Source: an uncultured Opitutia bacterium
GTDB lineage: Bacteria > Verrucomicrobiota > Verrucomicrobiia > Opitutales > Opitutaceae
Direction of reading: 5' to 3'
Assembly: GCA_903825285.1 (NCBI GenBank)
Contig: CAIJZY010000046.1
Location: 62,001 to 126,000 of the forward strand
Length of the DNA: 64,000 bases
A model generated the notes under the pieces. That model searched no databases. It had not been told where the DNA came from and saw nothing but the letters and a program-made list of their open reading frames with translations. Below, one piece after another: positions 36,736 to 44,542 of the stretch (position 1 is the first letter of the stretch; each line of letters starts with the position of its first letter). Position numbers and translations under genes: made by a program.

Positions 36736-37656
36736 ATGAATCTCATCGGTGTTGATATTGGCGGGACGAAATGCGCGCTCAGCGTGCCGGACGGGCCGGA
36801 CCGGGTCCGGGAGGTGGTGCGCTTCGCCACGACCGACGTGCGCGGCACGCTCGACCGGATCTACGCGGAGATCGCCCGCCTGTCGCCGCGCGACCCCGTG
36901 TTTGGCGTCTCCTGCGGCGGTCCGCTCGACAGCACCCGCGGCCTGATCCTCTCGCCGCCCAACCTGCCGGGCTGGGACCGCATCCCGATCACCGCGGAGC
37001 TGACACAGCGCTTCGGCGGCCGGGCGTTCCTGATGAACGACGCCAACGCCTGCGCGCTCGCCGAGTGGCAGTTTGGCGCCGGCCGCGGCTGCCAGAGCCT
37101 CATGTTCCTCACCATGGGCACCGGCATGGGCGCGGGCCTGATCCTCGACGGCCGACTCTACGAGGGCATCACCGGCAACGCCGGCGAGGTCGGCCACATC
37201 CGGATGGCGGCCGACGGACCCGTCGGCTACGGCAAGGCCGGCTCGTTCGAGGGCTTCTGCTCCGGCGGCGGCATCGCGCAGCTTGCCCGGCGTCGCGCCG
37301 CCGAATTTCCGGGACCCAGCACGCTCAAGTCGCTCGCGCCCGACGCGCTCACCGCCCGCGCGGTGGGCGAGGCCGCGGCGGCGGGCGACGCCCTCGCGCT
37401 CGCGCTGTGGCGCGAGGTGGGGGAGCGGCTCGGCGAGGCGCTGGCCGTCTTCATCGACGTGCTGAATCCCGAGCGGATCGTCATCGGCAGCATCTACCAG
37501 CGCTGCGAGCGGTTCATCGCCCCGGCGATGCAGGCGGTGATCAACCGCGAGGCCCTCGCCGCCAGCGCGCGCGACTGCCAGGTGGTGCCCGCCCAGCTCG
37601 GCGACGAGATCGGCGCCGCCGCCGCGGTGGCGATCGCCCATTACCACGCGCGGTAA
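36736..37656 (+). CDS. ROK-family sugar kinase
   Basis: 306 residues. ATP-binding GVDIGGTKCALSV, DANACALAEW with the catalytic aspartate, MGTGMGAGLILDGRLY, and GNAGEVGHIRM. The family's zinc-binding CXCGXXGC is replaced by EGFCSGGGIAQL, so the metal site is reduced. Glucose, fructose or N-acetylmannosamine are typical substrates; none can be chosen. It lies after araD on the same strand, so perhaps it handles another sugar released from the same polymer. Confidence 0.85.
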   Translation: MNLIGVDIGGTKCALSVPDGPDRVREVVRFATTDVRGTLDRIYAEIARLSPRDPVFGVSCGGPLDSTRGLILSPPNLPGWDRIPITAELTQRFGGRAFLMNDANACALAEWQFGAGRGCQSLMFLTMGTGMGAGLILDGRLYEGITGNAGEVGHIRMAADGPVGYGKAGSFEGFCSGGGIAQLARRRAAEFPGPSTLKSLAPDALTARAVGEAAAAGDALALALWREVGERLGEALAVFIDVLNPERIVIGSIYQRCERFIAPAMQAVINREALAASARDCQVVPAQLGDEIGAAAAVAIAHYHAR

Positions 37657-37667
37657 GCCCGACGGGC

Positions 37668-37782
37668 AAAATTCGAAATTCGAGGGAAGGCCCCAGGCTT
37701 CAATTTCTCAACCGGCGGCCGGGCGTGCGATTGATGCATTGGTGGCCTTGGCGCTTCCCTCGAATTTTCTCCTTCGTGCTTC
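37668..37782. repeat. Inverted repeat, TTCGAAATTCGAG family
   Basis: Left arm 37668-37689 (AAATTCGAAATTCGAGGGAA) pairs with right arm 37754-37768 (CTTCCCTCGAATTTT), followed by CCTTCGTGCTTC to 37782. Same family at 41.9, 51.3 and 54.4 kb. The rest of the 253-bp gap up to the lyase gene is probably its promoter region. Confidence 0.7.
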
Positions 37783-37909
37783 TGCTGAATATTCCGCGCA
37801 GAAAAAGCAATCTTGCCCAAGGATTTGCCATGACAGCACCGGTGGCGCGCCTAGCTTCGGCGCGTCGCCCCTGTCCGCCGGCCCGCTCGGCCGGAAAACC
37901 GTGCCCACC

Positions 37910-40018
37910 ATGAAACAATCCCGCCGCGACTTCCTGCACACCACCACGCTCCTGGCTGCGTCGCTGCCCCTGGCGCGATTCCCGCTCGGGGCCGCCGAAC
38001 CCACCGCCATGAAACCGACCCCAACCCCCGCCGCCGGCCCGCGCGGCCTGCTCTTCGACGCCGCCGACCTCCCGCGCATCCGTGCCAACACCACGGACCC
38101 GCGCTTCGCCGCGTTCTGGCAGTCGATGCTCGCCGCCGACGTCGCCGCCGACACCGACTTCCTCGAGCACCACGTGCGGCTCCGCAACCACGTCGTCGAC
38201 CTGCTGCACGTCCAGAAGATCCTCGACCGCGCCTCCTTCATCTACCTCGTCAACCGCGACCCCGCCCAGCTCGCGCTGGCGAAGCTCGCGATGCGGCGCA
38301 TGCTCGACTACCCGGAGTGGGACAGCTTCGTCGAGGGCGGGAAGCAGGTCTTCGGCATGCAGCGCGCCACCGAGGGCACGTTCGCGCTGCTGCTCGCGCT
38401 GGACTGCCTCGGCGACGCCCTCACGGCCGCCGAGCGCGCGGCCGTCGAGCAGGCGGTCCTGACCAAGGGCGTGCCGGCCTGCTACACCGCGGTCTATGGC
38501 ATGAAGTACCCGGACCGCGTGCGGGGCTGGGACTGGAATCCGCGCAGCGAGGTGGACGAGTTCCGCAACATCAGCCTCAAGCGCTGGCCGATCATCCTCG
38601 CCGCGACCAACCTCCGGATCATCCCCACCGCCTGCCTCGGCATCGCCGCCTGCTACTTCCGCGGCCGGCTCCCGCAGGCCGACGCCTGGCTCGAGCTCGC
38701 CCGGTCGAGCGCGCGCGCCTTCTCGACCATGTACGGCAGCGACGGCTGCTACGACGAGGGTGTGAGCTACTGGGGCTACACCACGCTCTACCTCGCGCTG
38801 TTCGCGGAGGTGCTCTGGCGCACCCACGGCATCGATGACCGCCAGCTGATCAACTACCCGGGCTCGGTGCGGTACGCGCTGACGATGACGAACCCGACGA
38901 TCGACGACCACCGCAAGGTTCGCGATTTCCAGCATGTGAAGGGCTTCACGATGCCGACGATCAAGCCGGAGTTCGACGTCGTGAACTTCGGCGACGCCAA
39001 CGGCGGCGTGGATGTCTCGGTCGCGGCCTGGGTGCGCCGCACACACGGTGACGAGGTTGCGCAATACGTCGCGCGCGAGATCGGCGAGGCGAAGTTCGTC
39101 TACGGTCTCATCTGGTACGACCCGGCCGCCAGCGAGGCGGCGCCGGAGCCCGCGCTGCTCGACCACCGCCTGGCGAACGACATCGTGGTGTCGCGCACCG
39201 GCTGGCACACGCTCGACACGGTCCTCGCCCTGCGCAGCGGCGGACCTGCGAACCACGAGCACGCGGACCGCAACAGCGTCATTTTCAAGGCCTATGGCGA
39301 GCGGCTCCTTCATGATCCGTTCCGCGCGGCCTATGTCCGCGCACAGCCGCGCTGGCTGCTGCGCCTGACCGAGGCGCACACCGCCGTGCTGATCGACGGC
39401 AAGGGTCACCAGTACCACGACGGCAGCGAGGGCACCAACGCGTCCTGGGCCACGGCCCGCGTGATCGGCTACCAGACCGGGCCCGGCTGGATGGCGGTGA
39501 CGAGCGACGCCACCGAGGCGTACAACCTGGTCAACGACAAGGTCACGCGCGTGCATCGCACGCTGGTCTTCCTCAAGCCCGACGTCGTGGTCTTCCTCGA
39601 CCGCGTCGCCCTGGCCGGCGCCACCGCCGCCGTGCAGGTGCGGTTCCAGGCCTACAACGAGGACCTCGCCGGGCAGGTCGCCGCCGACGGCAACCAGTTC
39701 CGCATCACCCGCCCGCACGCCACGCTCCTGGGTCGCGTGGCGCCCGCCGCCGGCCGCACCGTGCATCCCGGGCGCCTCGCCCTCGCGGAAGAGGATGGCA
39801 TCTATCCCTTCGCCGAGGTCGTCTCGCCCGCCGCCGCGGAGCACGCGATCCTCACGGTCTGCTCCGCCCGCCCCGCCGGCGAGGCCCATGGCGACCTGGC
39901 CATCACGACGGTCGAGGGCGGCTGGCACATCCAGGGCTCGCACGGCGGCCGGGCGATCAAGCTGGCCCTCACGGTGGGCGCGGACGCGGTGCCCGGCGTC
40001 GAAGTTTGGAGCGCGTAG
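37910..40018 (+). CDS. Tat-exported heparinase II/III-like protein
   Basis: 702 residues. The N-terminus MKQSRRDFLHTTTLLAASLP is a twin-arginine signal, so the protein is exported folded. The N-terminal alpha/alpha toroid (residues about 50-380) and C-terminal beta-sandwich with GPANHEHADRNSVIFKAYGE (the conserved His/Asn cluster) match the heparinase II/III family of polysaccharide lyases. Substrate (uronate polymer) unknown. It precedes a symporter. The final residues and stop lie in a 7-bp repeat arm. Confidence 0.8.
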   Translation: MKQSRRDFLHTTTLLAASLPLARFPLGAAEPTAMKPTPTPAAGPRGLLFDAADLPRIRANTTDPRFAAFWQSMLAADVAADTDFLEHHVRLRNHVVDLLHVQKILDRASFIYLVNRDPAQLALAKLAMRRMLDYPEWDSFVEGGKQVFGMQRATEGTFALLLALDCLGDALTAAERAAVEQAVLTKGVPACYTAVYGMKYPDRVRGWDWNPRSEVDEFRNISLKRWPIILAATNLRIIPTACLGIAACYFRGRLPQADAWLELARSSARAFSTMYGSDGCYDEGVSYWGYTTLYLALFAEVLWRTHGIDDRQLINYPGSVRYALTMTNPTIDDHRKVRDFQHVKGFTMPTIKPEFDVVNFGDANGGVDVSVAAWVRRTHGDEVAQYVAREIGEAKFVYGLIWYDPAASEAAPEPALLDHRLANDIVVSRTGWHTLDTVLALRSGGPANHEHADRNSVIFKAYGERLLHDPFRAAYVRAQPRWLLRLTEAHTAVLIDGKGHQYHDGSEGTNASWATARVIGYQTGPGWMAVTSDATEAYNLVNDKVTRVHRTLVFLKPDVVVFLDRVALAGATAAVQVRFQAYNEDLAGQVAADGNQFRITRPHATLLGRVAPAAGRTVHPGRLALAEEDGIYPFAEVVSPAAAEHAILTVCSARPAGEAHGDLAITTVEGGWHIQGSHGGRAIKLALTVGADAVPGVEVWSA

Positions 40019-40080
40019 CTCGGAGTTCGCGCCTTCGCCAGCACCCCCCGATCCCCGAACTTCGATCTCCGATCTCCGAA
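40000..40080. repeat. Inverted repeat, GATCTCC family (7-bp units)
   Basis: Left arm 40000-40029 overlaps the last codons of the lyase. Right arm 40056-40080 (CGAACTTCGATCTCCGATCT...) ends 7 bases before the symporter ATG. Confidence 0.65.
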
Positions 40081-40087
40081 ACGAGCC

Positions 40088-41878
40088 ATGCCTTCCTTCA
40101 ACACCGTCAACGCGATCGATTACATCCTGATCGCGCTGTATTTCGTCATCGTCATCTGGGTCGGATTCTACTCCGCGCGAAAGAACAAGGGCACGGACGA
40201 CTTCTTCAAGGCGAGCGGCCAGGTGCCGTGGTTCATGGCGGGCGTGTCGAGCTGGGTGGCCGGCTTCTCCGCGTTCATGTTCGTGGCCGCCGCCGGCTAC
40301 ACCTACAAGCATGGCTCGGGCGCGCTGGTGATCTTCACCTCGGCCTTCTGGGCCTACCTCGCGGGCTACTTCTACTTCGCCCCGATGTGGCGGCGGGCGC
40401 GCATTGGCGCCCCGCTGGAGTTCCTGACCAAGCGGTATTCCCCCTCGACGACCTACTTCTACACCGTGACGGCGATCGTGCCGCAGGTGATCGGGATCGC
40501 CCAGGGCATCTACATCCTCTGCATCTTCGTCTCGGCCGCGCTCGGCTTCGACCGCCAGGTGTTCGGGTTCGCCGGCCTGCAGCTGACCGGCCTGCAGCTC
40601 ACCATGCTTGTGGTCGGCGCGGTGATGATCCTCTACAGCGTCGTCGGCGGGCTCTGGGCCGCGGTGCTGTCCGACGCCATCCAGGGCGTGATCATCCTCG
40701 TGATGTCCGTGATCATCTTCCCGCTCTCGATGGCGTACGTCGGGCAGGGCGGGGGCTTCACGGCCGGCCTGCGGCGGATGTACCACGAGCTGCCCCATGA
40801 CTACCTTGTGCCGAGCGGGCAGCCGGTGGAGTTCTGGTTCCTCTCGGCGTACCTGCTCAGCGTGATGCTCGGCTACAACGTCGCCTGGCACTTCGCGCAG
40901 CGCTACAACAGCGTGCCGAGCGAGCGGGACGCCAAGCGCATGGCCATGCTCGGCGCGTGGCTCTCCCTGCTCGGGCCCCTGATGTGGGTCCTGCCGGTGA
41001 TGGGGGCCAAGCTGATCTTCCCCGACATGGCCGCGATCTGGCCCCACCTCAAGGCGCCGGAGGAGGCCTCGTTCGTCAGCCTCGCCATGCTGCTGCTCCC
41101 GCACGGCATGATCGGCTTCGTGGTCGCCGCCATCCTGTCCGCCACCCTCGGCCAGGCCAACGACGCGTTCAACTGGCTGTCGGCGGCGGTGACGAAGGAC
41201 GTCTACGTGCCGCTGCGCAAGCGGGTCGGCCTCCCGCCGGCCTCCGACCTGCACCAGATGCGCACCGCGCAGGTCACCATGCTCGTCATCGGCGTGAGCG
41301 GCGTCGCGCTGGCCTTCGTGATCTCGCGCCTCGGCGGCGCCTTCGACTTCGGGTTGAAGTACTACTCGATGGTCGGCCCGGGCTTCACCATGCCCGTCGC
41401 GCTGGGCCTGATCTACCGCAAGACCCCGTGGTGGTCGGGCATCGCCTCCTGCACCGCGGGCTTCGCCCTGTGCTTCCTCCTGTTCGGCCTGGACGCGTGG
41501 CCGGAGCAGGCCTACGCGCGCAACGTGCTGAGCGCCGCGCTGGGCTCGACCGTGGTGTTCGTGATCTCGGCCTTCTACTGGCGGCCCGAGGACCCGAAAA
41601 GCGCGCTGGCGATCCAGCTCGACCGCGACCTGCGCACGCCGGTCGAGGAGTCGAACCTGCCCTCCGGCCACGGCGCACTGGGCGTCTACGCCGTCATCGG
41701 CAACCTGAGCATCATCATCGGCCTCGTGCTCCTCGCCTGCTGGCTGGTGCCCTCCACCGCGATCGCCCCCGCGTCCATCAACGTCGTCGGCGGCAGCATC
41801 CTCGTCGCGGTCGGCCTCATCCTGCGCTGGGTGGCTCGCCCGACCCGGCCGGTGCCGGCCGGGAAGTCCGCAGGCTGA
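40088..41878 (+). CDS. Sodium:solute symporter (SSS family)
   Basis: 596-residue polytopic membrane protein with 13 or so helices. Family features: YFVIVIWVGFYSARKNKGTD at the N-terminus, then FFKASGQVPWFMAGVSSWVA, SVVGGLWAAVLSDAIQGVII and FVVAAILSATLGQANDAFNW. It resembles SGLT-type sugar/uronate transporters in polysaccharide-use loci. It probably imports the product of the adjacent lyase or arabinose; neither can be proved. ATG 40088. Confidence 0.88.
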   Translation: MPSFNTVNAIDYILIALYFVIVIWVGFYSARKNKGTDDFFKASGQVPWFMAGVSSWVAGFSAFMFVAAAGYTYKHGSGALVIFTSAFWAYLAGYFYFAPMWRRARIGAPLEFLTKRYSPSTTYFYTVTAIVPQVIGIAQGIYILCIFVSAALGFDRQVFGFAGLQLTGLQLTMLVVGAVMILYSVVGGLWAAVLSDAIQGVIILVMSVIIFPLSMAYVGQGGGFTAGLRRMYHELPHDYLVPSGQPVEFWFLSAYLLSVMLGYNVAWHFAQRYNSVPSERDAKRMAMLGAWLSLLGPLMWVLPVMGAKLIFPDMAAIWPHLKAPEEASFVSLAMLLLPHGMIGFVVAAILSATLGQANDAFNWLSAAVTKDVYVPLRKRVGLPPASDLHQMRTAQVTMLVIGVSGVALAFVISRLGGAFDFGLKYYSMVGPGFTMPVALGLIYRKTPWWSGIASCTAGFALCFLLFGLDAWPEQAYARNVLSAALGSTVVFVISAFYWRPEDPKSALAIQLDRDLRTPVEESNLPSGHGALGVYAVIGNLSIIIGLVLLACWLVPSTAIAPASINVVGGSILVAVGLILRWVARPTRPVPAGKSAG

Positions 41879-41879
41879 C

Positions 41880-41966
41880 GCACGAAATACGAGGGAAGGC
41901 TTCAAGCGACCGTTCCCGGGTGGTCCCGGGTTTGACTCGAATTTCGAATTTTCGCATTCGTGCTTC
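41880..41966. repeat. Inverted repeat, TTCGAAATTCGAG family
   Basis: Left arm 41880-41903 (GCACGAAATACGAGGGAAGG) and right arm 41934-41966 (ACTCGAATTTCGAATTTTCG, then CATTCGTGCTTC). The right arm has extra units relative to the left. It sits directly after the symporter stop. Confidence 0.7.
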
Positions 41967-41991
41967 CGCGCCACCCGCATAGCCTCCTTCC

Positions 41992-42807
41992 ATGACCAAG
42001 CTCACCGCGCGGTACTATCAGCAGTTCGACGCCGACTATTCCCGGCGCGTCCCGGCCGAGGGCTACGGCGGCTGGAAGCGTGCGGAGCTCGACCTCGCGC
42101 CGCGGCACACCGCCGTGATCGTGATGCATGCCTGGGAGTGCGGCACGATGGAGGACTGGCCGGGCTGGCGCCGCTGCGTCGAGTACCACCCGCGCGCGCT
42201 GCAGATCCTCAAGGAGGTCTTTCCGCCGCTCCTCTCCGCCGTGCGGGCGTCGCCGTTGCCGCTGTTTCACATGGTCGGCGGACGTGACTATTATTCCCAC
42301 CTCGCCGGCTATCGTCGGACCGTGCAGCTCGCGGGCCCGTCGCCGAAGTACGCGCAGGTGCGGAAAGACCCGGTCTGGAAACGGCTGGAGAATTTCCGGA
42401 AAAACGAGGTCTTCGTCGGCCGGCGCAACTGGCCCGACGTGAAGGCCGGGTTCAAGAAACTGGACTTTGCCCCCGAGGCGCGGCCGCGGCCCGGCGAGCC
42501 GATCGCGAAGGACGGCCACCAGCTCGCGGCGCTCTGCCGGGCGCAGGGGATCAACCACCTCGTCTACGTCGGGTTCGCGATCAACTGGTGCCTGCTGATG
42601 TCGCCCGGCGGCATGGTGGACATGGGCCGCCACGGCGTCTTCTGCTCGACGATTCCCGAGGCCGTGACCGCGGTGGAGAACAAGGCCACCGCCCGGAAGG
42701 AACTGGAGAAAGCCCAGGCCTTGTGGCGCGTGAGCCTCAACTCCGGCTTCGTCTTCGGCCTGAGGGATTTCATGCGCATGCTGAAGCGCCTCCCGCCGGC
42801 GAAGTGA
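41992..42807 (+). CDS. Isochorismatase-fold protein with altered catalytic site
   Basis: 271 residues with the isochorismatase/cysteine-hydrolase layout. The strand that normally carries the catalytic Asp (hhhhD.Q) reads TAVIVMHAWECG. The nucleophile-like Cys sits in GFAINWCLLMSPGGMVDM. No convincing catalytic lysine is seen. It could be an inactive binder or a hydrolase with a different triad. Last gene of the plus-strand run. ATG 41992. Confidence 0.65.
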   Translation: MTKLTARYYQQFDADYSRRVPAEGYGGWKRAELDLAPRHTAVIVMHAWECGTMEDWPGWRRCVEYHPRALQILKEVFPPLLSAVRASPLPLFHMVGGRDYYSHLAGYRRTVQLAGPSPKYAQVRKDPVWKRLENFRKNEVFVGRRNWPDVKAGFKKLDFAPEARPRPGEPIAKDGHQLAALCRAQGINHLVYVGFAINWCLLMSPGGMVDMGRHGVFCSTIPEAVTAVENKATARKELEKAQALWRVSLNSGFVFGLRDFMRMLKRLPPAK

Positions 42808-42817
42808 TACGGGTTTG

Positions 42818-43074
42818 GGTCACCACGAAATACACGAAACACACGAAAGGGTAGGGGACCGGAGGCTTGTTGCCCACGGAATACACGGATCACACGGAAG
42901 CCCGACCAAATCCTCTCAAACCTTCGCTTTGAGCTGCGCTCAAATCTCGGTTCGCAAGGGGTTGTCCACTCAATCCGGAATCAAGTCCTCGTCCGCTTCC
43001 GTGTGATCCGTGTATTCCGTGGGCAAAATACTCCGGGATCTATTTTGTGTGTTTCGCGTATTTCGTGGTGACCC
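42818..43074. repeat. Nested palindromic element, copy 1
   Basis: Outer arms 42818-42850 / 43044-43074 (CACGAAATA 9-mers). Inner arms 42873-42900 / 42996-43023 (CACGGAATA 9-mers, perfect 28 bp). The core 42901-42995 is centred on TTTGAGCTGCGCTCAAA. It is the inverted sister of copy 2 at 44296-44529 and fills the gap before the desaturase gene. Confidence 0.88.
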
Positions 43075-43101
43075 ATTCGGTGGGCCCAGACTTACGCGCG
43101 G

Positions 43102-44202
43102 CTAGCGCTGCTCGGCGGCCTCGCGGAGGAGCGTCTCGTCGCTGGCGCGGTCGCCCTCGTTTTTCGGCAGGGGCGGGACGTAGATGTAGGTCGGATCCTG
43201 GTTCTGGCGCCGGATGATCGGCCCCAGCTCGCGCCACGTCGCCCACAGCCCGTGCGGGGCGGGCGGGAGGTCGTGCGCGATGGCGGCGCGCAGCCGCGGC
43301 AGGTTGTAGAACGGCACCGCGGGAAACATGTGGTGCTCCACGTGGTACTGCATGTTCCAGTAGAAGAACGCCGGCACCCAGCTGCAGGTGTAGGTGCGGC
43401 AGCAGAGGCGGAAGTCCGGCGTGTTGGGCGAGAGGCCCACGTGCTGCGGCGCGCCGCAGAGGAAGCCCAGCCAGCTGCCGTAGAAGGTGCCGAGGTTCAC
43501 GAGCACGATCAGGAACCAGTGCCCTGTGACGATGAAGGTCACCGCCAGCGCGAGGTGGCCGAGGACCACGATGCGCGCCCACTGCCGGATCTCGCGGCGC
43601 TCCTTGGCGCTGGTCTCGGGCACCACGCGCTGCAGCCACGCCGCCTTGAAGAAGCCGTCGCGGCTCAGGTCGCCGAACGCCGCGGCCACCCAGAAGCGCA
43701 TGAGCTTGAGGATGCCGATGGGGTCGCCGGTGAAGAGGGTGACGATCAGCCGGACGCTTTTCAGGTCGAACTTCTGCGGCAGCACCACCTCGCCGTCGTA
43801 GTCCGCGTGTGTCGTGGCCTGGTGGTGCCGGATGTGGCTGGCGCGGTAGCCCACCGGGTCGAACCAGCCGATGAAGGAGAAGATTTTCAGGAAAAACGCG
43901 TTCCAGAACGGCGTGGCGAAGGGCGTCTTGTGGCAGAGCTCGTGGCCCGCGATGCCGCCGAAGAAGCTGGCGTTGGTGCCGTGCGCCAGGAGCGCGAGCA
44001 GCAGGAGCGGCAGCGCCCAGTGCCAGGTGTGCGCGTTGAGGCGCAGGAAAATCTGGTAGGCGATGGTGCCGGTGACGGCGAAGAGCAGCAGCTGCGAGCC
44101 GGCCTGGAGGAAGCCGCGCGCGTCGCTCTTGCGCATCAGCTCGCTCATCACGGCCTTGTCGACCTTGCAGCGGTACCAGTTGATTTTCACCTGTTCATTC
44201 AT
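43102..44202 (-). CDS. Membrane fatty-acid desaturase
   Basis: 366 residues with four or more membrane helices and all three histidine boxes of the di-iron desaturase family: HELCHK, HIRHHQATTH and the third in YHVEHHMFPAVPFYNL. It introduces a double bond or hydroxyl in a membrane lipid. Not obviously linked to the sugar genes. It is flanked on both sides by inverted copies of the same nested palindromic element. ATG 44202. Confidence 0.85.
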   Translation of the reverse strand: MNEQVKINWYRCKVDKAVMSELMRKSDARGFLQAGSQLLLFAVTGTIAYQIFLRLNAHTWHWALPLLLLALLAHGTNASFFGGIAGHELCHKTPFATPFWNAFFLKIFSFIGWFDPVGYRASHIRHHQATTHADYDGEVVLPQKFDLKSVRLIVTLFTGDPIGILKLMRFWVAAAFGDLSRDGFFKAAWLQRVVPETSAKERREIRQWARIVVLGHLALAVTFIVTGHWFLIVLVNLGTFYGSWLGFLCGAPQHVGLSPNTPDFRLCCRTYTCSWVPAFFYWNMQYHVEHHMFPAVPFYNLPRLRAAIAHDLPPAPHGLWATWRELGPIIRRQNQDPTYIYVPPLPKNEGDRASDETLLREAAEQR

Positions 44203-44295
44203 GGGGTGGGGAATGGGACGGGACGGGCGGGGGACCGAAACCCGATAGCCGAGTTCCGCCCGGACTCAAGCGACGTTTGCGGGGGGTGTGGAGTT

Positions 44296-44529
44296 GGGTC
44301 ACCACGAAACACACGAAAGGTTCGGACCGGAGTTATTGGCCCACGGAATACACGGATTACACGGAAACTGAAGAGACTTGCTTCCGGATCGAGTGGGCAA
44401 CCCCGAGCGGACCGAACTTTGAGCGCAGCTCAAAGTGAAGGTCCGCGAGGATTCGGCCGCTTCCGTGTAATCCGTGGGCCAAAAACTCCGAGGTCTTTTT
44501 CGTGTGTTTCGCGTGTTTCGTGGTGGCCC
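44296..44529. repeat. Nested palindromic element, copy 2
   Basis: Outer arms 44296-44320 / 44496-44529 and inner arms 44340-44366 / 44460-44478. The core 44367-44459, read on the minus strand, aligns along its length with the core of copy 1, including TTTGAGCTGCGCTCAAA and GGGTTGCCCACTCGATCCGG. The number of 9-bp units differs between arms. Confidence 0.88.
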
Positions 44530-44542
44530 ATCCGTCCGCCGC

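Noticed and set aside
37700-41980. A 1426-codon minus-strand reading frame
   Set aside because: It is a shadow of the lyase and symporter genes caused by high GC; no family features and it spans two intergenic repeats.
42818-43074. CRISPR-like direct repeats
   Set aside because: The units are 7 or 9 bp, degenerate and contiguous, with no regular unique spacers and no cas genes; the structure is palindromic.
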